The notes beneath the pieces were generated by a model, which was not told the origin of the DNA, did not search any database, and worked only from the letters and a program-made list of their open reading frames with translations. The position numbers and the translations under genes are program-made. DNA of 64,000 bases from Roseburia sp. (GTDB lineage Bacteria > Bacillota_A > Clostridia > Lachnospirales > Lachnospiraceae), in contig DXQT01000012.1 of the NCBI GenBank assembly GCA_019411365.1, positions 1 through 64,000 on the forward strand, read 5' to 3'. Below are positions 16,255 through 24,897 of this stretch, one piece after another (the first letter of the stretch is position 1; each line of letters begins with the position of its first letter).

Positions 16255-18096
16255 TCATTTTCTGCGCATCCAGTCTGCATACCAGAACACGATCTCTGCA
16301 ATATGATGCAGATCGCCTTCTTTGCTGGTGGCTCTCCAGTTTTCTTTATAAGCCATAAACCAGCATTCTAACTTTTCTGCCAGTTCCAGACCTTTCTGCA
16401 TATCAAAACTTCCCGTTTTTTCCATGCTTTCTGTCAGGAGTCCTACGGCATTCCAGATACCGATCCCCTGCAATGTCACGGATAAAAGCTGCATCTGTTT
16501 TTTCGTTTCCGGCATCGCCTGCGTGCTCTCCAAAAGTTTTTTGTATATATCACGCAGGGCATCTGCTGCAGCATCTACACCCGCCTGATCCACACCGCGG
16601 AACAAATCTTCGCCCTCTTCGAGTTCATGCTTTAAGCACCGGTTCTCATAATACATGACAGCTTCTCTCCACTGAAATACCGACTGTCCGCAGATTTCTG
16701 CCAGATGGGAAACATAATTTCCGGTAGTATCCCCATACTCGATCCGTGAGATCATACGGTTTAACTCTGCAAATGGTATCTTCTCCCCATTCCAGGAAAA
16801 TACAGCACCGTAGATCATCCCCGGAACAGAAAATGCCGGATCATTAACGTGTCCAAAATCTCCCCAGTCTGTGTTCAACACACCGATGCCATGATATTTT
16901 GCCGCATAACCGCACATTCTTGTAATATTTTTATAAGAATTTTCTATTAAGTTTGCCCACTGGTTCCAGCCGCATACACCCGGACACAGATACTGCACTG
17001 CACCCGTCTGTGCAATCGCCCTCGTCTCATCTTCCCGCTGTTCCGGTGCATATCCCCAGTTCAGGCAGATCATGCTCTCAGGCAGTTCCTTCATCAGTTC
17101 CGGCGAATTCCAGATAATATCACCCCAGAACATCGGGATTTTTCCATTTTCCACCAGAAATTGTGCAAGCTCTTTGACATAGTCAATATAAAGCCGATGG
17201 ACGCCACGCTCTTCGGCAAGTTTTTTCGATTTATATTTGCCAAGGCAGAATGTCTCATCCGCACAGATATTAAATTTGTTGGAAGAAAACAACTGTATAT
17301 ATTCTGCGATCATCTTTTTGATCAGAGGAAGGGAACGCTCATCGGAGACATTGATCGTATGATACCGCATCCGGTTCCAGAAGGAAAACGGCTCCTTCCA
17401 GGAATCCTCCATCTCGCAGAGATCCCCATATGTTTTTGTGGAGAGCAGTGTGCACAGATGTCCAAAACTTGCCAGCGACGGAACCAGTTCAATATGACGT
17501 TCCCGGCAATAACTGTCAAGTTCTAAGATTTCCTCTGCCGTAAGCGGAGTCTGATCCCTCCACATTTCCGAAAAGTCACGGAACAGATAGGTATGTTCCA
17601 CATAAAGCTGAAGCTGGTTTAATTTATAGCGGCACATCCTGTCTGCAATTTTTTTGAGTTCTTCCAGTTTTAACACACGTCCCCTTGTCTGGTCAAAATA
17701 ATAACCACGGTTTGGCATATCCGGGGCATCCTGAATCTGTACACAGGGCAGTATCCCGCCACACTGCTGTACGATCTGGCAGAAGGTCTCCACACCATAA
17801 AGCACGCCAGCCCCGTCGCCGCCTGAAATCTGTCCGCCTTTTTCGTCGATCGTGATCTCATATGTCTGCTCTGGTAATGTTTTTGCGATCCCAAGAGAGA
17901 GATCCCCCTCCCTTACTTCCCCTACGGAAAACGGCAGGATAAGCCCCGTTTCCTGCCTGATCGCCTCCTGCAGTCTTTTTGCTGCATGCATCTCTGTCTC
18001 TGCCACCTCTTTTGTCATCACAATATGTGTGCTGTAGCAAAGCAGCATCTGTCCGTCCTGTTCTTTGATTGTTTTTGGCTTTGGTAATAAATACAT
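16255..18096 (-). CDS. GH20 beta-N-acetylhexosaminidase, cytoplasmic
   Basis: A 613-residue enzyme with no signal peptide. The N-terminal alpha/beta domain (about 1-115) is followed by the GH20 barrel: GYYFDQTRGRVLKLEELKKI at the start, YKLNQLQLYVEH, and the paired catalytic Asp-Glu in NICADETFCLG (about residue 273). GH20 enzymes use the substrate N-acetyl group as nucleophile and release GlcNAc or GalNAc from non-reducing ends. The last 150 residues are helical. It is the last gene of the ten-gene glycan run, 31 bases after GH3. In an N-glycan pathway it would trim antennal GlcNAc, but the exact linkage cannot be read from sequence. Confidence 0.9.
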   Translation of the reverse strand: MYLLPKPKTIKEQDGQMLLCYSTHIVMTKEVAETEMHAAKRLQEAIRQETGLILPFSVGEVREGDLSLGIAKTLPEQTYEITIDEKGGQISGGDGAGVLYGVETFCQIVQQCGGILPCVQIQDAPDMPNRGYYFDQTRGRVLKLEELKKIADRMCRYKLNQLQLYVEHTYLFRDFSEMWRDQTPLTAEEILELDSYCRERHIELVPSLASFGHLCTLLSTKTYGDLCEMEDSWKEPFSFWNRMRYHTINVSDERSLPLIKKMIAEYIQLFSSNKFNICADETFCLGKYKSKKLAEERGVHRLYIDYVKELAQFLVENGKIPMFWGDIIWNSPELMKELPESMICLNWGYAPEQREDETRAIAQTGAVQYLCPGVCGWNQWANLIENSYKNITRMCGYAAKYHGIGVLNTDWGDFGHVNDPAFSVPGMIYGAVFSWNGEKIPFAELNRMISRIEYGDTTGNYVSHLAEICGQSVFQWREAVMYYENRCLKHELEEGEDLFRGVDQAGVDAAADALRDIYKKLLESTQAMPETKKQMQLLSVTLQGIGIWNAVGLLTESMEKTGSFDMQKGLELAEKLECWFMAYKENWRATSKEGDLHHIAEIVFWYADWMRRK

Positions 18097-18127
18097 AATT
18101 TTCTCCTCCTGCTGTCAGAATTTCTTC

Positions 18128-20323
18128 CTATTCTTCAAAAATTATTTTTCCACTATCCATTAAAAGTATTTTACTCTTATAAATCTTTGCACCACTCTCA
18201 TTAAAATACCGGAATTTATCCGCATCCATAACGATTTCAAATGCCTTCTGACCTCCTTTTTCCACTTTTATTCTGGAAAATGCAACCAGTTCCCGCTCTC
18301 TTGGCACAAGTTCACCGGACAACACTTTCCGGTAGCATTGCAGCACTGCCGTATCATCTATATTTCCTTTATTCTTTACAATTCCTGAAATAATCCACAC
18401 ATCCTGCTGCTTTTTAAGACAGATATCCACATACTCCATGTGGGAATATCCCATTCCTTCCCCAAATGTATACAAAACTCCATGTTCCATATCACAATAG
18501 TGCATTGCCGGATAGGACACCGTATGGTTATAGTACACCGGAAGCTGTCCGCAGTTTCGCGGAAGGGACACCGGCAGTCTGCCGGACGGTGCATATTTTC
18601 CAGACAACAGCTCCGCGATTGCTTTTCCTCCCATCGGTCCCGGATAAAAAGCATATAACAGTGCATCTGAATCCTGCGCAATTTCAGGGATTGCATAAGG
18701 CCGCCCGGCAATGACTACGGAGATCACCGGTTTTTTCAGCGCACAGACAGCCGTAAACAGTTCGTTCTGGTTCCCGGGGAGCTGTAATCTGGCGGTATCC
18801 ATGCCCTCCCCACAGTCCATCTCAAGTACTCCCTGTACTTTTGCCGCACCGTTTTCATCGAACAGCGCCCCTTTAAAACGACTCGATGATCCGCCTAATG
18901 CCAGCACGATAATATCCGCATTTTCCGCAAGAGAAACAGCCGTCCCGACCTCATGTCCATTATAACAGCGAACCCGGTCTGCACCAAATTCTTGTTCCAT
19001 GCCGCTCTTTAACGTCTCATATCCTGCCCTGTCCATTGGAGGTGAATAATCACCGATCTGCCGGTAAATATCATCCGCATTTGGACCGATCAGGGCTATT
19101 TTTTCTGCTCTCCCAATCGGCAGTACATTTTCATTCTTCAACAACACTACCGACTCGCGCGCCAGTTTTTCCGACTCCTGATATGCCTCTATCGGAAATG
19201 AAACAGCACCATTTTCGCTGTAAGAGGCGGTACGGTTCCCGTTTTCATCAATATAAGGTTTATCCATCAGTCCCTGCTCAAATTTCAAAGTGAGCACTCG
19301 AAGGACCGCCTGATCGAGTTCCTTTTCCGTGATAAATCCCTGTTTTAACGCCTCCTCTAACTTTGTATAACCTTCATCCCACAGACTGATATCCACACCT
19401 GCTTTCAGTGCAAGTGCTGCCGACCTGATATTATCCCCCGTCATAATGTCTAACTGGTCGATGGCGATGCCATCCGCCATCACGACCCCGTCAAACCCCA
19501 ATTGTTCCCGCAGAATATCCTGCAGCAGATGTCTGTTGGCATGGCAGAATTTTCCATCGATCTCGTTGTATGCAGCCATAATGCCTTTTACGCCCGCCTC
19601 ACAACATGCCTTCGCCGCCTGTAAATGGATCTCCCACAGTTCCCTCTCTCCGATCCGCGCTGCGCTGGCATTGACCCCTCCGGTCGTCTCCCCCTGTGCA
19701 CAAAAGTGTTTTGCAACCACTGCAACGCCCTCTTTCTGGATTCCTGTTACGATCGCCCGCGCGAGCTCTGCCGATAAATATGGATCCTCCCCATAACACT
19801 CCTCACTGCGCCCCCATCTTGGGTCTCTTAAAATATCCAGTGTCGAAACCAGTGCAAAATCCACGCCCATCTGCTTTAACTGCCTGCCGCACACCTGCCC
19901 TGCCCGCTCATACAATGCCGGGTCAAACGATGCACCTACTGCCAGATTGACCGGGAGCAGATATCCGTCTAACGCCTGATGTCCATGTGGACATTCACTG
20001 CTCAGTAAAAATGGAATTCCAAGGCGGCTGTGTTCGATCACATATTTCTGTAACTGATTATATGCCTGCATGGAAAGTCCCCCGGCAAGCCCTGTCTCAT
20101 AATTTTTTTCCGACCATGGATCTGCACGGTAAAGACCATAGATCGTGCCGATCCCGCCCCACTTTTTTACTTCATCCTTTAATTCCTGCGTAAAAATAAT
20201 TTTTCCATCTTCTACATGGTAGATCCGAAAACCATATAAATGCTGGTTTAACTGTCCCACTTTTTCTGTTGCGGTCATCTGCGCAAGCAGCGCCTCTGCC
20301 CGCTTTCTGCTATCTCTCTCCAT
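18128..20323 (-). CDS. GH3 glycosidase (beta-glucosidase/N-acetylglucosaminidase superfamily), cytoplasmic
   Basis: A 731-residue enzyme without a signal peptide, in the usual GH3 order: barrel, alpha/beta sandwich and C-terminal fibronectin-like domain. Motifs include DPRWGRSEECYGEDPYLSAE, KHFCAQGE and the nucleophile Asp in FDGVVMADGIAID (about residue 285); YTFGEGMGYS marks the end of the sandwich domain. Family members remove beta-linked glucose, xylose, GlcNAc or arabinose. The substrate is not evident; beta-xylose from plant N-glycans is one possibility in this setting. ATG 20323 lies 10 bases after the MFS gene. Confidence 0.88.
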   Translation of the reverse strand: MERDSRKRAEALLAQMTATEKVGQLNQHLYGFRIYHVEDGKIIFTQELKDEVKKWGGIGTIYGLYRADPWSEKNYETGLAGGLSMQAYNQLQKYVIEHSRLGIPFLLSSECPHGHQALDGYLLPVNLAVGASFDPALYERAGQVCGRQLKQMGVDFALVSTLDILRDPRWGRSEECYGEDPYLSAELARAIVTGIQKEGVAVVAKHFCAQGETTGGVNASAARIGERELWEIHLQAAKACCEAGVKGIMAAYNEIDGKFCHANRHLLQDILREQLGFDGVVMADGIAIDQLDIMTGDNIRSAALALKAGVDISLWDEGYTKLEEALKQGFITEKELDQAVLRVLTLKFEQGLMDKPYIDENGNRTASYSENGAVSFPIEAYQESEKLARESVVLLKNENVLPIGRAEKIALIGPNADDIYRQIGDYSPPMDRAGYETLKSGMEQEFGADRVRCYNGHEVGTAVSLAENADIIVLALGGSSSRFKGALFDENGAAKVQGVLEMDCGEGMDTARLQLPGNQNELFTAVCALKKPVISVVIAGRPYAIPEIAQDSDALLYAFYPGPMGGKAIAELLSGKYAPSGRLPVSLPRNCGQLPVYYNHTVSYPAMHYCDMEHGVLYTFGEGMGYSHMEYVDICLKKQQDVWIISGIVKNKGNIDDTAVLQCYRKVLSGELVPRERELVAFSRIKVEKGGQKAFEIVMDADKFRYFNESGAKIYKSKILLMDSGKIIFEE

Positions 20324-20333
20324 ATCTGTCCTG

Positions 20334-21626
20334 TCATTTCTCCTTTATTTTTCGGCTGTATAATGCACTTGCAATAATTCCGAATGCAGACAAAATAAAC
20401 ACCATCTGTATGTTATCTACCGGAATGTTTAAAATCCTGATATCCTTTGCTAATGCCACAAATGTCGAGCCGAGCATGGATGAAAAAAATCCTACAAACC
20501 CAACCATTGTTGAGCAGAAGCTGACATAGCTGACACGGTGTTCTAACGGTGCAAAGGCAAACTGCATCCGAAAAGTCGCAATATTGATGCCGCCCCAGGC
20601 AACCCCGCTCACAGCCTGTACGACCGGAAGCCAGTAGATACAGTTTTCTTTCGTCAGCAGTCCCCAGCCGATATATGCAACTCCCAGCATAAAAATGGAC
20701 CCCAGCGTAACAAGCCTCCACGAATAACTGTCTGCTGCCTTCCCCCACAGATTTGCAGCCGCGATCCGCGCCACCGATGCAACCATATTCATGACGGTGA
20801 TATAAAAATAGGACAGCCCCAGATTCTCTAACATATAAATAGAAAAAAACGGACTGGCAAAATTAGACGCCACACTCCACAGCAGGAAGAAAATCAATAT
20901 ATTGCGGTAATTCTGGTCTGTGAGCGGCATCTGTATTGCTTTCCTTATGTTCAGTGGCTCCACATATTTCACATTTTCCGGTTCCCGGATCAGCGTGAGA
21001 CAGGTAATGTCGACCACGCAGATACCGATACATAAAATGCCGATGATCCGGAATCCCAGAACCTCCTGATCCGCGAAACGGTAGGCATCTAAAATTTTAC
21101 TTAAGATCAGGGAACCGCCTGTGGACGCAACTAAAGTCATTGAATCCTTCAGTCCGAGATATCTTCCCAACCGTTCTTTTTTCACCAGGCTGATCAGCCA
21201 GTTATTTGCCCCGGTGTTGATAAATGCCCCACAGAAATGTGCACAGGAATACAGCACCGCGATCACTGCCACCGAGATTCTCGCTCCTAACATCAATGTC
21301 GGAACAAACAGCATCATGAGCAGGCATAAGCGCTGGATGAGTGCAAACTCTACCGTGATCCGTTTGCTGCCTGCGCGGTTCTCATAGACGACAGAGGAAA
21401 AAATCTGGATGGTATTCATCAGCGTCGGCAGTGCAGCTATGATCCCGGTCAGTGCCGTCCCCGCACCCACAAGATAGGCAAGTCCCGATAAAAATGCGCC
21501 GGAAGTAACCGTAAAAATCTGTGTGGAAGCGCATCCATCGAGGATAAAAAGTGCCCTGCTGGTCCGATACTGTTTTTCCGTAATATGATCGGAACACTCA
21601 AAAATATGGCTTAATTTATTGGTCAT
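20334..21626 (-). CDS. Major facilitator superfamily transporter
   Basis: A 430-residue protein with 11-12 predicted spans and few soluble parts; loops such as VYENRAGSKRITVEF and KKERLGRYLGLKDS resemble the MFS cytoplasmic loops. The ATG at 21626 follows GGGAGA; the extension to 21662 lacks support. It lies between GH38 and GH3 in the glycan run, which already has an ABC importer. It could import a second sugar, or export a product of the pathway. The substrate is unknown. Confidence 0.8.
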   Translation of the reverse strand: MTNKLSHIFECSDHITEKQYRTSRALFILDGCASTQIFTVTSGAFLSGLAYLVGAGTALTGIIAALPTLMNTIQIFSSVVYENRAGSKRITVEFALIQRLCLLMMLFVPTLMLGARISVAVIAVLYSCAHFCGAFINTGANNWLISLVKKERLGRYLGLKDSMTLVASTGGSLILSKILDAYRFADQEVLGFRIIGILCIGICVVDITCLTLIREPENVKYVEPLNIRKAIQMPLTDQNYRNILIFFLLWSVASNFASPFFSIYMLENLGLSYFYITVMNMVASVARIAAANLWGKAADSYSWRLVTLGSIFMLGVAYIGWGLLTKENCIYWLPVVQAVSGVAWGGINIATFRMQFAFAPLEHRVSYVSFCSTMVGFVGFFSSMLGSTFVALAKDIRILNIPVDNIQMVFILSAFGIIASALYSRKIKEK

Positions 21627-21647
21627 AACGTAAATCTCCCTATAAAA

Positions 21648-21692
21648 AGAGAGGCATCCCACCGAACTCTCTTCGGAATCTGAATGCCTCTA
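21648..21692 (-). terminator. Intercistronic hairpin between GH38 and the MFS gene
   Basis: AGAGGCAT/ATGCCTCT pairs across a 26-base loop; on the minus strand the stem is followed by CTTTTTAT. It may be a leaky terminator that lowers expression of the three genes downstream. Confidence 0.45.
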
Positions 21693-21699
21693 TATGATT

Positions 21700-24600
21700 T
21701 TAAACGAGTTTTACAGTAACAACTTCATACGGTTTCAGTTGTACACAAACCACTCCGTCTTTCAACTCTAATTCTGCTTCTTCCTCCTCGAGCAGATTGC
21801 AGACAAACGCTTTGTTGTAGTTCCCCTCAACTACAAGATTTGTCTTTGTGAGTGCATTTTCGCTCTCATACATACGGATAATGATGCCATGACCGGACTC
21901 TGCACACTTGATCGTCTCTAATACAACGTTGGACCTGTCCACAGATGCTTTTGACAACAGGCTTCCCGGCTTTCCTCCTGCCACTGCAATAGCCGGCTGG
22001 TTCAGGTCATATGCCTGCTCCACGGTCTTTGCTTCCTGCCATTTTTCCGCATGCGGATAGATTGCATAGGTAAAATAGTGCTCTTCCTGATCTGCCACCG
22101 GATTCGGTTCGATGCCGGATTTAATCAGTGTCAGTGCCATATCAGAATCCTTCACGGAATGTCCGTATTTGCAGTCATTTAACATGCTGACTCCGTAATG
22201 ACCTTCCGAGAGATCGATCCATTTCTGTCCGCAGCTCTCAAAACGTGCTTTATCCCAGCTCGTATTGGTATGTACTTTGCGTGTCAGGTTACCAAACTGT
22301 ACATCAAATGTCGCTTCATCGGTATGTACGTTGACCGGGAAATGTACCTTTAACAATGTCTGATGCTCTTTCCAGTCCACATAAGTCTCAAATTCGATCC
22401 TTCTGCTGTCTGCATAGAAATGGATCTTCTGGCGGATCACAGAATTGCTTTCTTTCCGCTCCATCTCTAACGTTGCACGCACCGGACCGCACTCTGTCCA
22501 TTCCATAGAAATCACATCATTGACATCCCAGTACTTTTCGGTATAGTAAATATCCACATCCCAGTTATCAAAGCACATCGGCTTATCCTCGTACATGCGG
22601 AACTGATTGCCTTTTTTGCCATCCTGCAGTACTTCCCTGTCGTTTTCCTTATCGTAGATGCGGTCAAAACATCCCTCCGCATCCAGATGGATCGTATAAA
22701 ACGGTGTCTCAAGCGTATGGTCATCCACAAGGACAAACGGTGTTTTCTGCTCAATTTCACTGGATACAGCCGCAAATGTCTTATATCCTTTTGACGGCAG
22801 ATGCTCTACATAGACCACTGCACCTTCTGCAGTCTTCTGTACCGGATAGATCACGCCCTCTGCATCCTTTAACGCTTCCGCATGGATCTCCCCAAGTTCT
22901 ACGATATCACTGCGGTCGTGTCCGGTTGTATTGAAAATAGTGATGCCTTCGCCATCTCCCACGAGTGCATGGAGACGTTCCTCTTCCAGTGCTTTGATCT
23001 CTTTCTGAAGTGCAGCGTATTCTTCCTTTGTCACCTCATATACTTCATGGATCGCAGATCCAGGCAGAATATCATGGAACTGGTTGATCAGGACTTTTTT
23101 CCACATGCGGTCGAGTTCTTCTGCCGGATACGCTGCCTGTGCCTGTGCTAAAACGGACAACAGTTCCAGATCCATCAGACCAAGTTCTGCCTTACGGTTG
23201 CTACGTTTATTTCTCGCCATGGAGGTATAAGTTCCGCGATGGTACTCAAAGTAAAATTCACCTTCCCATACCGGCAGGCGTCTGTCACCTTTCACGCGCT
23301 CCTCAAGTTCTTCAAAATAGGTGCGTGAAAATTCCTGGCGTACTTTCGGAATCCCTTTGATTCCCTTTTCCATGCGGATCGAAGTCTCAAGCATTTCCCT
23401 GGTCGGACCGCCGCCGCCATCGCCGTAACCGTAGGAGACTAAGATATCGTTATTGATGTCCTTATTCTGGTAACGCATCCATCCTCCCATGATCGCATCC
23501 GGGTGCAGCATGCCATTATAGGTCGTAAAGTAATCTTTGATCGGCTGGCTCACGCCAAGGGTCGTGATCAGGTGTGTCAGCACCTCTGTTCCATCGATTC
23601 CGCGCCACATCATCGTATCGTAAGGTACTTTATTGAACTGGTTCCATGCCAGTTTGGTTGTCATAAAATAATCGATTCCGCATTTTTTCATGATCTGCGG
23701 CAGTGCCCCGGAATAACCGAACACATCCGGCAGCCAGAGGATACGGTTGTCCACGCCAAATTCCTCTTTAAAAAAGCGTTTGCCATGCATAAACTGACGG
23801 ACGAGGGATTCTCCCGATGTCAGGTTGCAATCTGCCTCGACCCACATACCGCCTTCCGGCTCCCAGCGTTTCTCTTTGATGCGCTGTTTTGCTTTCTCGT
23901 ACAATTCCGGATAGCGCTCCTTTAAAAATGCATATAACTGCGGCTGGCTGGACATGAACTTATAATTCGGGTACTCGTCCATCAGCTTTAACACAGTTGC
24001 AAAGCTGCGTCCGACTTTTTCCCTGGTCTGTGCCACAGTCCACCACCACGCAACATCGATATGCGTATGTCCGATACAGGTTGCGATCACATCCTCATAC
24101 CCTGCCATATCCTCATAAAGTGCTTTCTGGATATAAGCAGATGCTTCCCGCACACTCCGGTAAAAGCCTTCGGAATACGGGGTCCTTAGATCCAGCAGAT
24201 TGATCGTCTCATTGAGCACATACTCAATATCCTTGCGGTTTTTATCATCTGCTTCCATACGGGAAAATGCTGCAAGCGGAACCCACAGGTCATAATAGAG
24301 TTTTTCGATCTCTGCATCGATCTCCTCGATCTGTGTGCGGAGCGCAAATTCCTCATGCATGATCCCGGTATATGCCTGCAGATCGATGGTCAGTGTCTCT
24401 CCTGCCTTTCCGCTTCTTGTGATCAGGCACTCCCTGTGGTTCATATCGATTCCCTGATAAACCTCCCCGTTCACAAACACGATAAACTGCGGATTTCTTC
24501 CGTCATCCCACTCGTCGATCTGTGAGGAAACGCGGATCCATACACTTTTTCCATCCAGCTCCTCTGGAATGGTATAGGTCGTGCGGAACCAGTAGTGGCG

Positions 24601-24789
24601 GTCCTTGCCATACCAGTGCATGGTCTTGCAGTCAAAGTTTTCCCAGGCTGCCTCGTCTTTTAATGCATCCTCCGGGTGAATAAAGTTTCCTTCCTTGTAC
24701 TCCCACTGTGTCAGTGGAAATACCTGTTTTACTTTTAATTTCTTAAGTTCGTTGCAAATTACACCGACTCTTTTGTCTAAGAAATCCAT
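21700..24789 (-). CDS. GH38 alpha-mannosidase (Ams1/MAN2C1-like), cytoplasmic
   Basis: A 1029-residue enzyme without a signal. The N-terminal beta-sandwich (about 40-170) is followed by the GH38 barrel, with zinc ligands in GHTHIDVAWWW (about 240) and the nucleophile Asp in WLPDVFGYSGALPQI (about 370). Long beta-sandwich domains complete the protein. The layout matches the cytosolic Ams1/MAN2C1 branch, which cleaves alpha-1,2, -1,3 or -1,6 mannose from free oligosaccharides, as expected for imported N-glycan pieces. The start is ATG 24789 after AGGAGG. A second, differently built GH38 is at 39775-42450, so the two probably split the linkages. Confidence 0.93.
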   Translation of the reverse strand: MDFLDKRVGVICNELKKLKVKQVFPLTQWEYKEGNFIHPEDALKDEAAWENFDCKTMHWYGKDRHYWFRTTYTIPEELDGKSVWIRVSSQIDEWDDGRNPQFIVFVNGEVYQGIDMNHRECLITRSGKAGETLTIDLQAYTGIMHEEFALRTQIEEIDAEIEKLYYDLWVPLAAFSRMEADDKNRKDIEYVLNETINLLDLRTPYSEGFYRSVREASAYIQKALYEDMAGYEDVIATCIGHTHIDVAWWWTVAQTREKVGRSFATVLKLMDEYPNYKFMSSQPQLYAFLKERYPELYEKAKQRIKEKRWEPEGGMWVEADCNLTSGESLVRQFMHGKRFFKEEFGVDNRILWLPDVFGYSGALPQIMKKCGIDYFMTTKLAWNQFNKVPYDTMMWRGIDGTEVLTHLITTLGVSQPIKDYFTTYNGMLHPDAIMGGWMRYQNKDINNDILVSYGYGDGGGGPTREMLETSIRMEKGIKGIPKVRQEFSRTYFEELEERVKGDRRLPVWEGEFYFEYHRGTYTSMARNKRSNRKAELGLMDLELLSVLAQAQAAYPAEELDRMWKKVLINQFHDILPGSAIHEVYEVTKEEYAALQKEIKALEEERLHALVGDGEGITIFNTTGHDRSDIVELGEIHAEALKDAEGVIYPVQKTAEGAVVYVEHLPSKGYKTFAAVSSEIEQKTPFVLVDDHTLETPFYTIHLDAEGCFDRIYDKENDREVLQDGKKGNQFRMYEDKPMCFDNWDVDIYYTEKYWDVNDVISMEWTECGPVRATLEMERKESNSVIRQKIHFYADSRRIEFETYVDWKEHQTLLKVHFPVNVHTDEATFDVQFGNLTRKVHTNTSWDKARFESCGQKWIDLSEGHYGVSMLNDCKYGHSVKDSDMALTLIKSGIEPNPVADQEEHYFTYAIYPHAEKWQEAKTVEQAYDLNQPAIAVAGGKPGSLLSKASVDRSNVVLETIKCAESGHGIIIRMYESENALTKTNLVVEGNYNKAFVCNLLEEEEAELELKDGVVCVQLKPYEVVTVKLV

Positions 24790-24821
24790 ATTTTCCTCCT
24801 TGTCTTGTTTTCTTTCTATAT

Positions 24822-24835
24822 TAAGATCGTTTCCA
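24822..24835 (-). promoter_or_regulatory. Possible catabolite-responsive element (cre)
   Basis: On the minus strand TGGAAACGATCTTA matches most of the CcpA cre consensus (TGWNANCGNTNWCA), differing at two conserved places. It lies about 35 bases before the GH38 start codon, inside the run of genes. A single match of this quality can be chance. Confidence 0.3.
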
Positions 24836-24851
24836 ATCTTTATATAAGTTC

Positions 24852-24897
24852 CATGATGCAGCCCATTAAATTATCTGGCAGCTGCATTAGCATCATG
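24852..24897 (-). other. Intercistronic hairpin between the 751-residue protein gene and GH38
   Basis: Outer arms CATGATG/CATCATG and an inner stem around GCAGC-TGCCA/TGG-GCTGC form a strong stem that begins at the stop codon of the upstream gene. No T run follows, so it is more likely an mRNA-stability or processing hairpin than a terminator. Confidence 0.5.
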
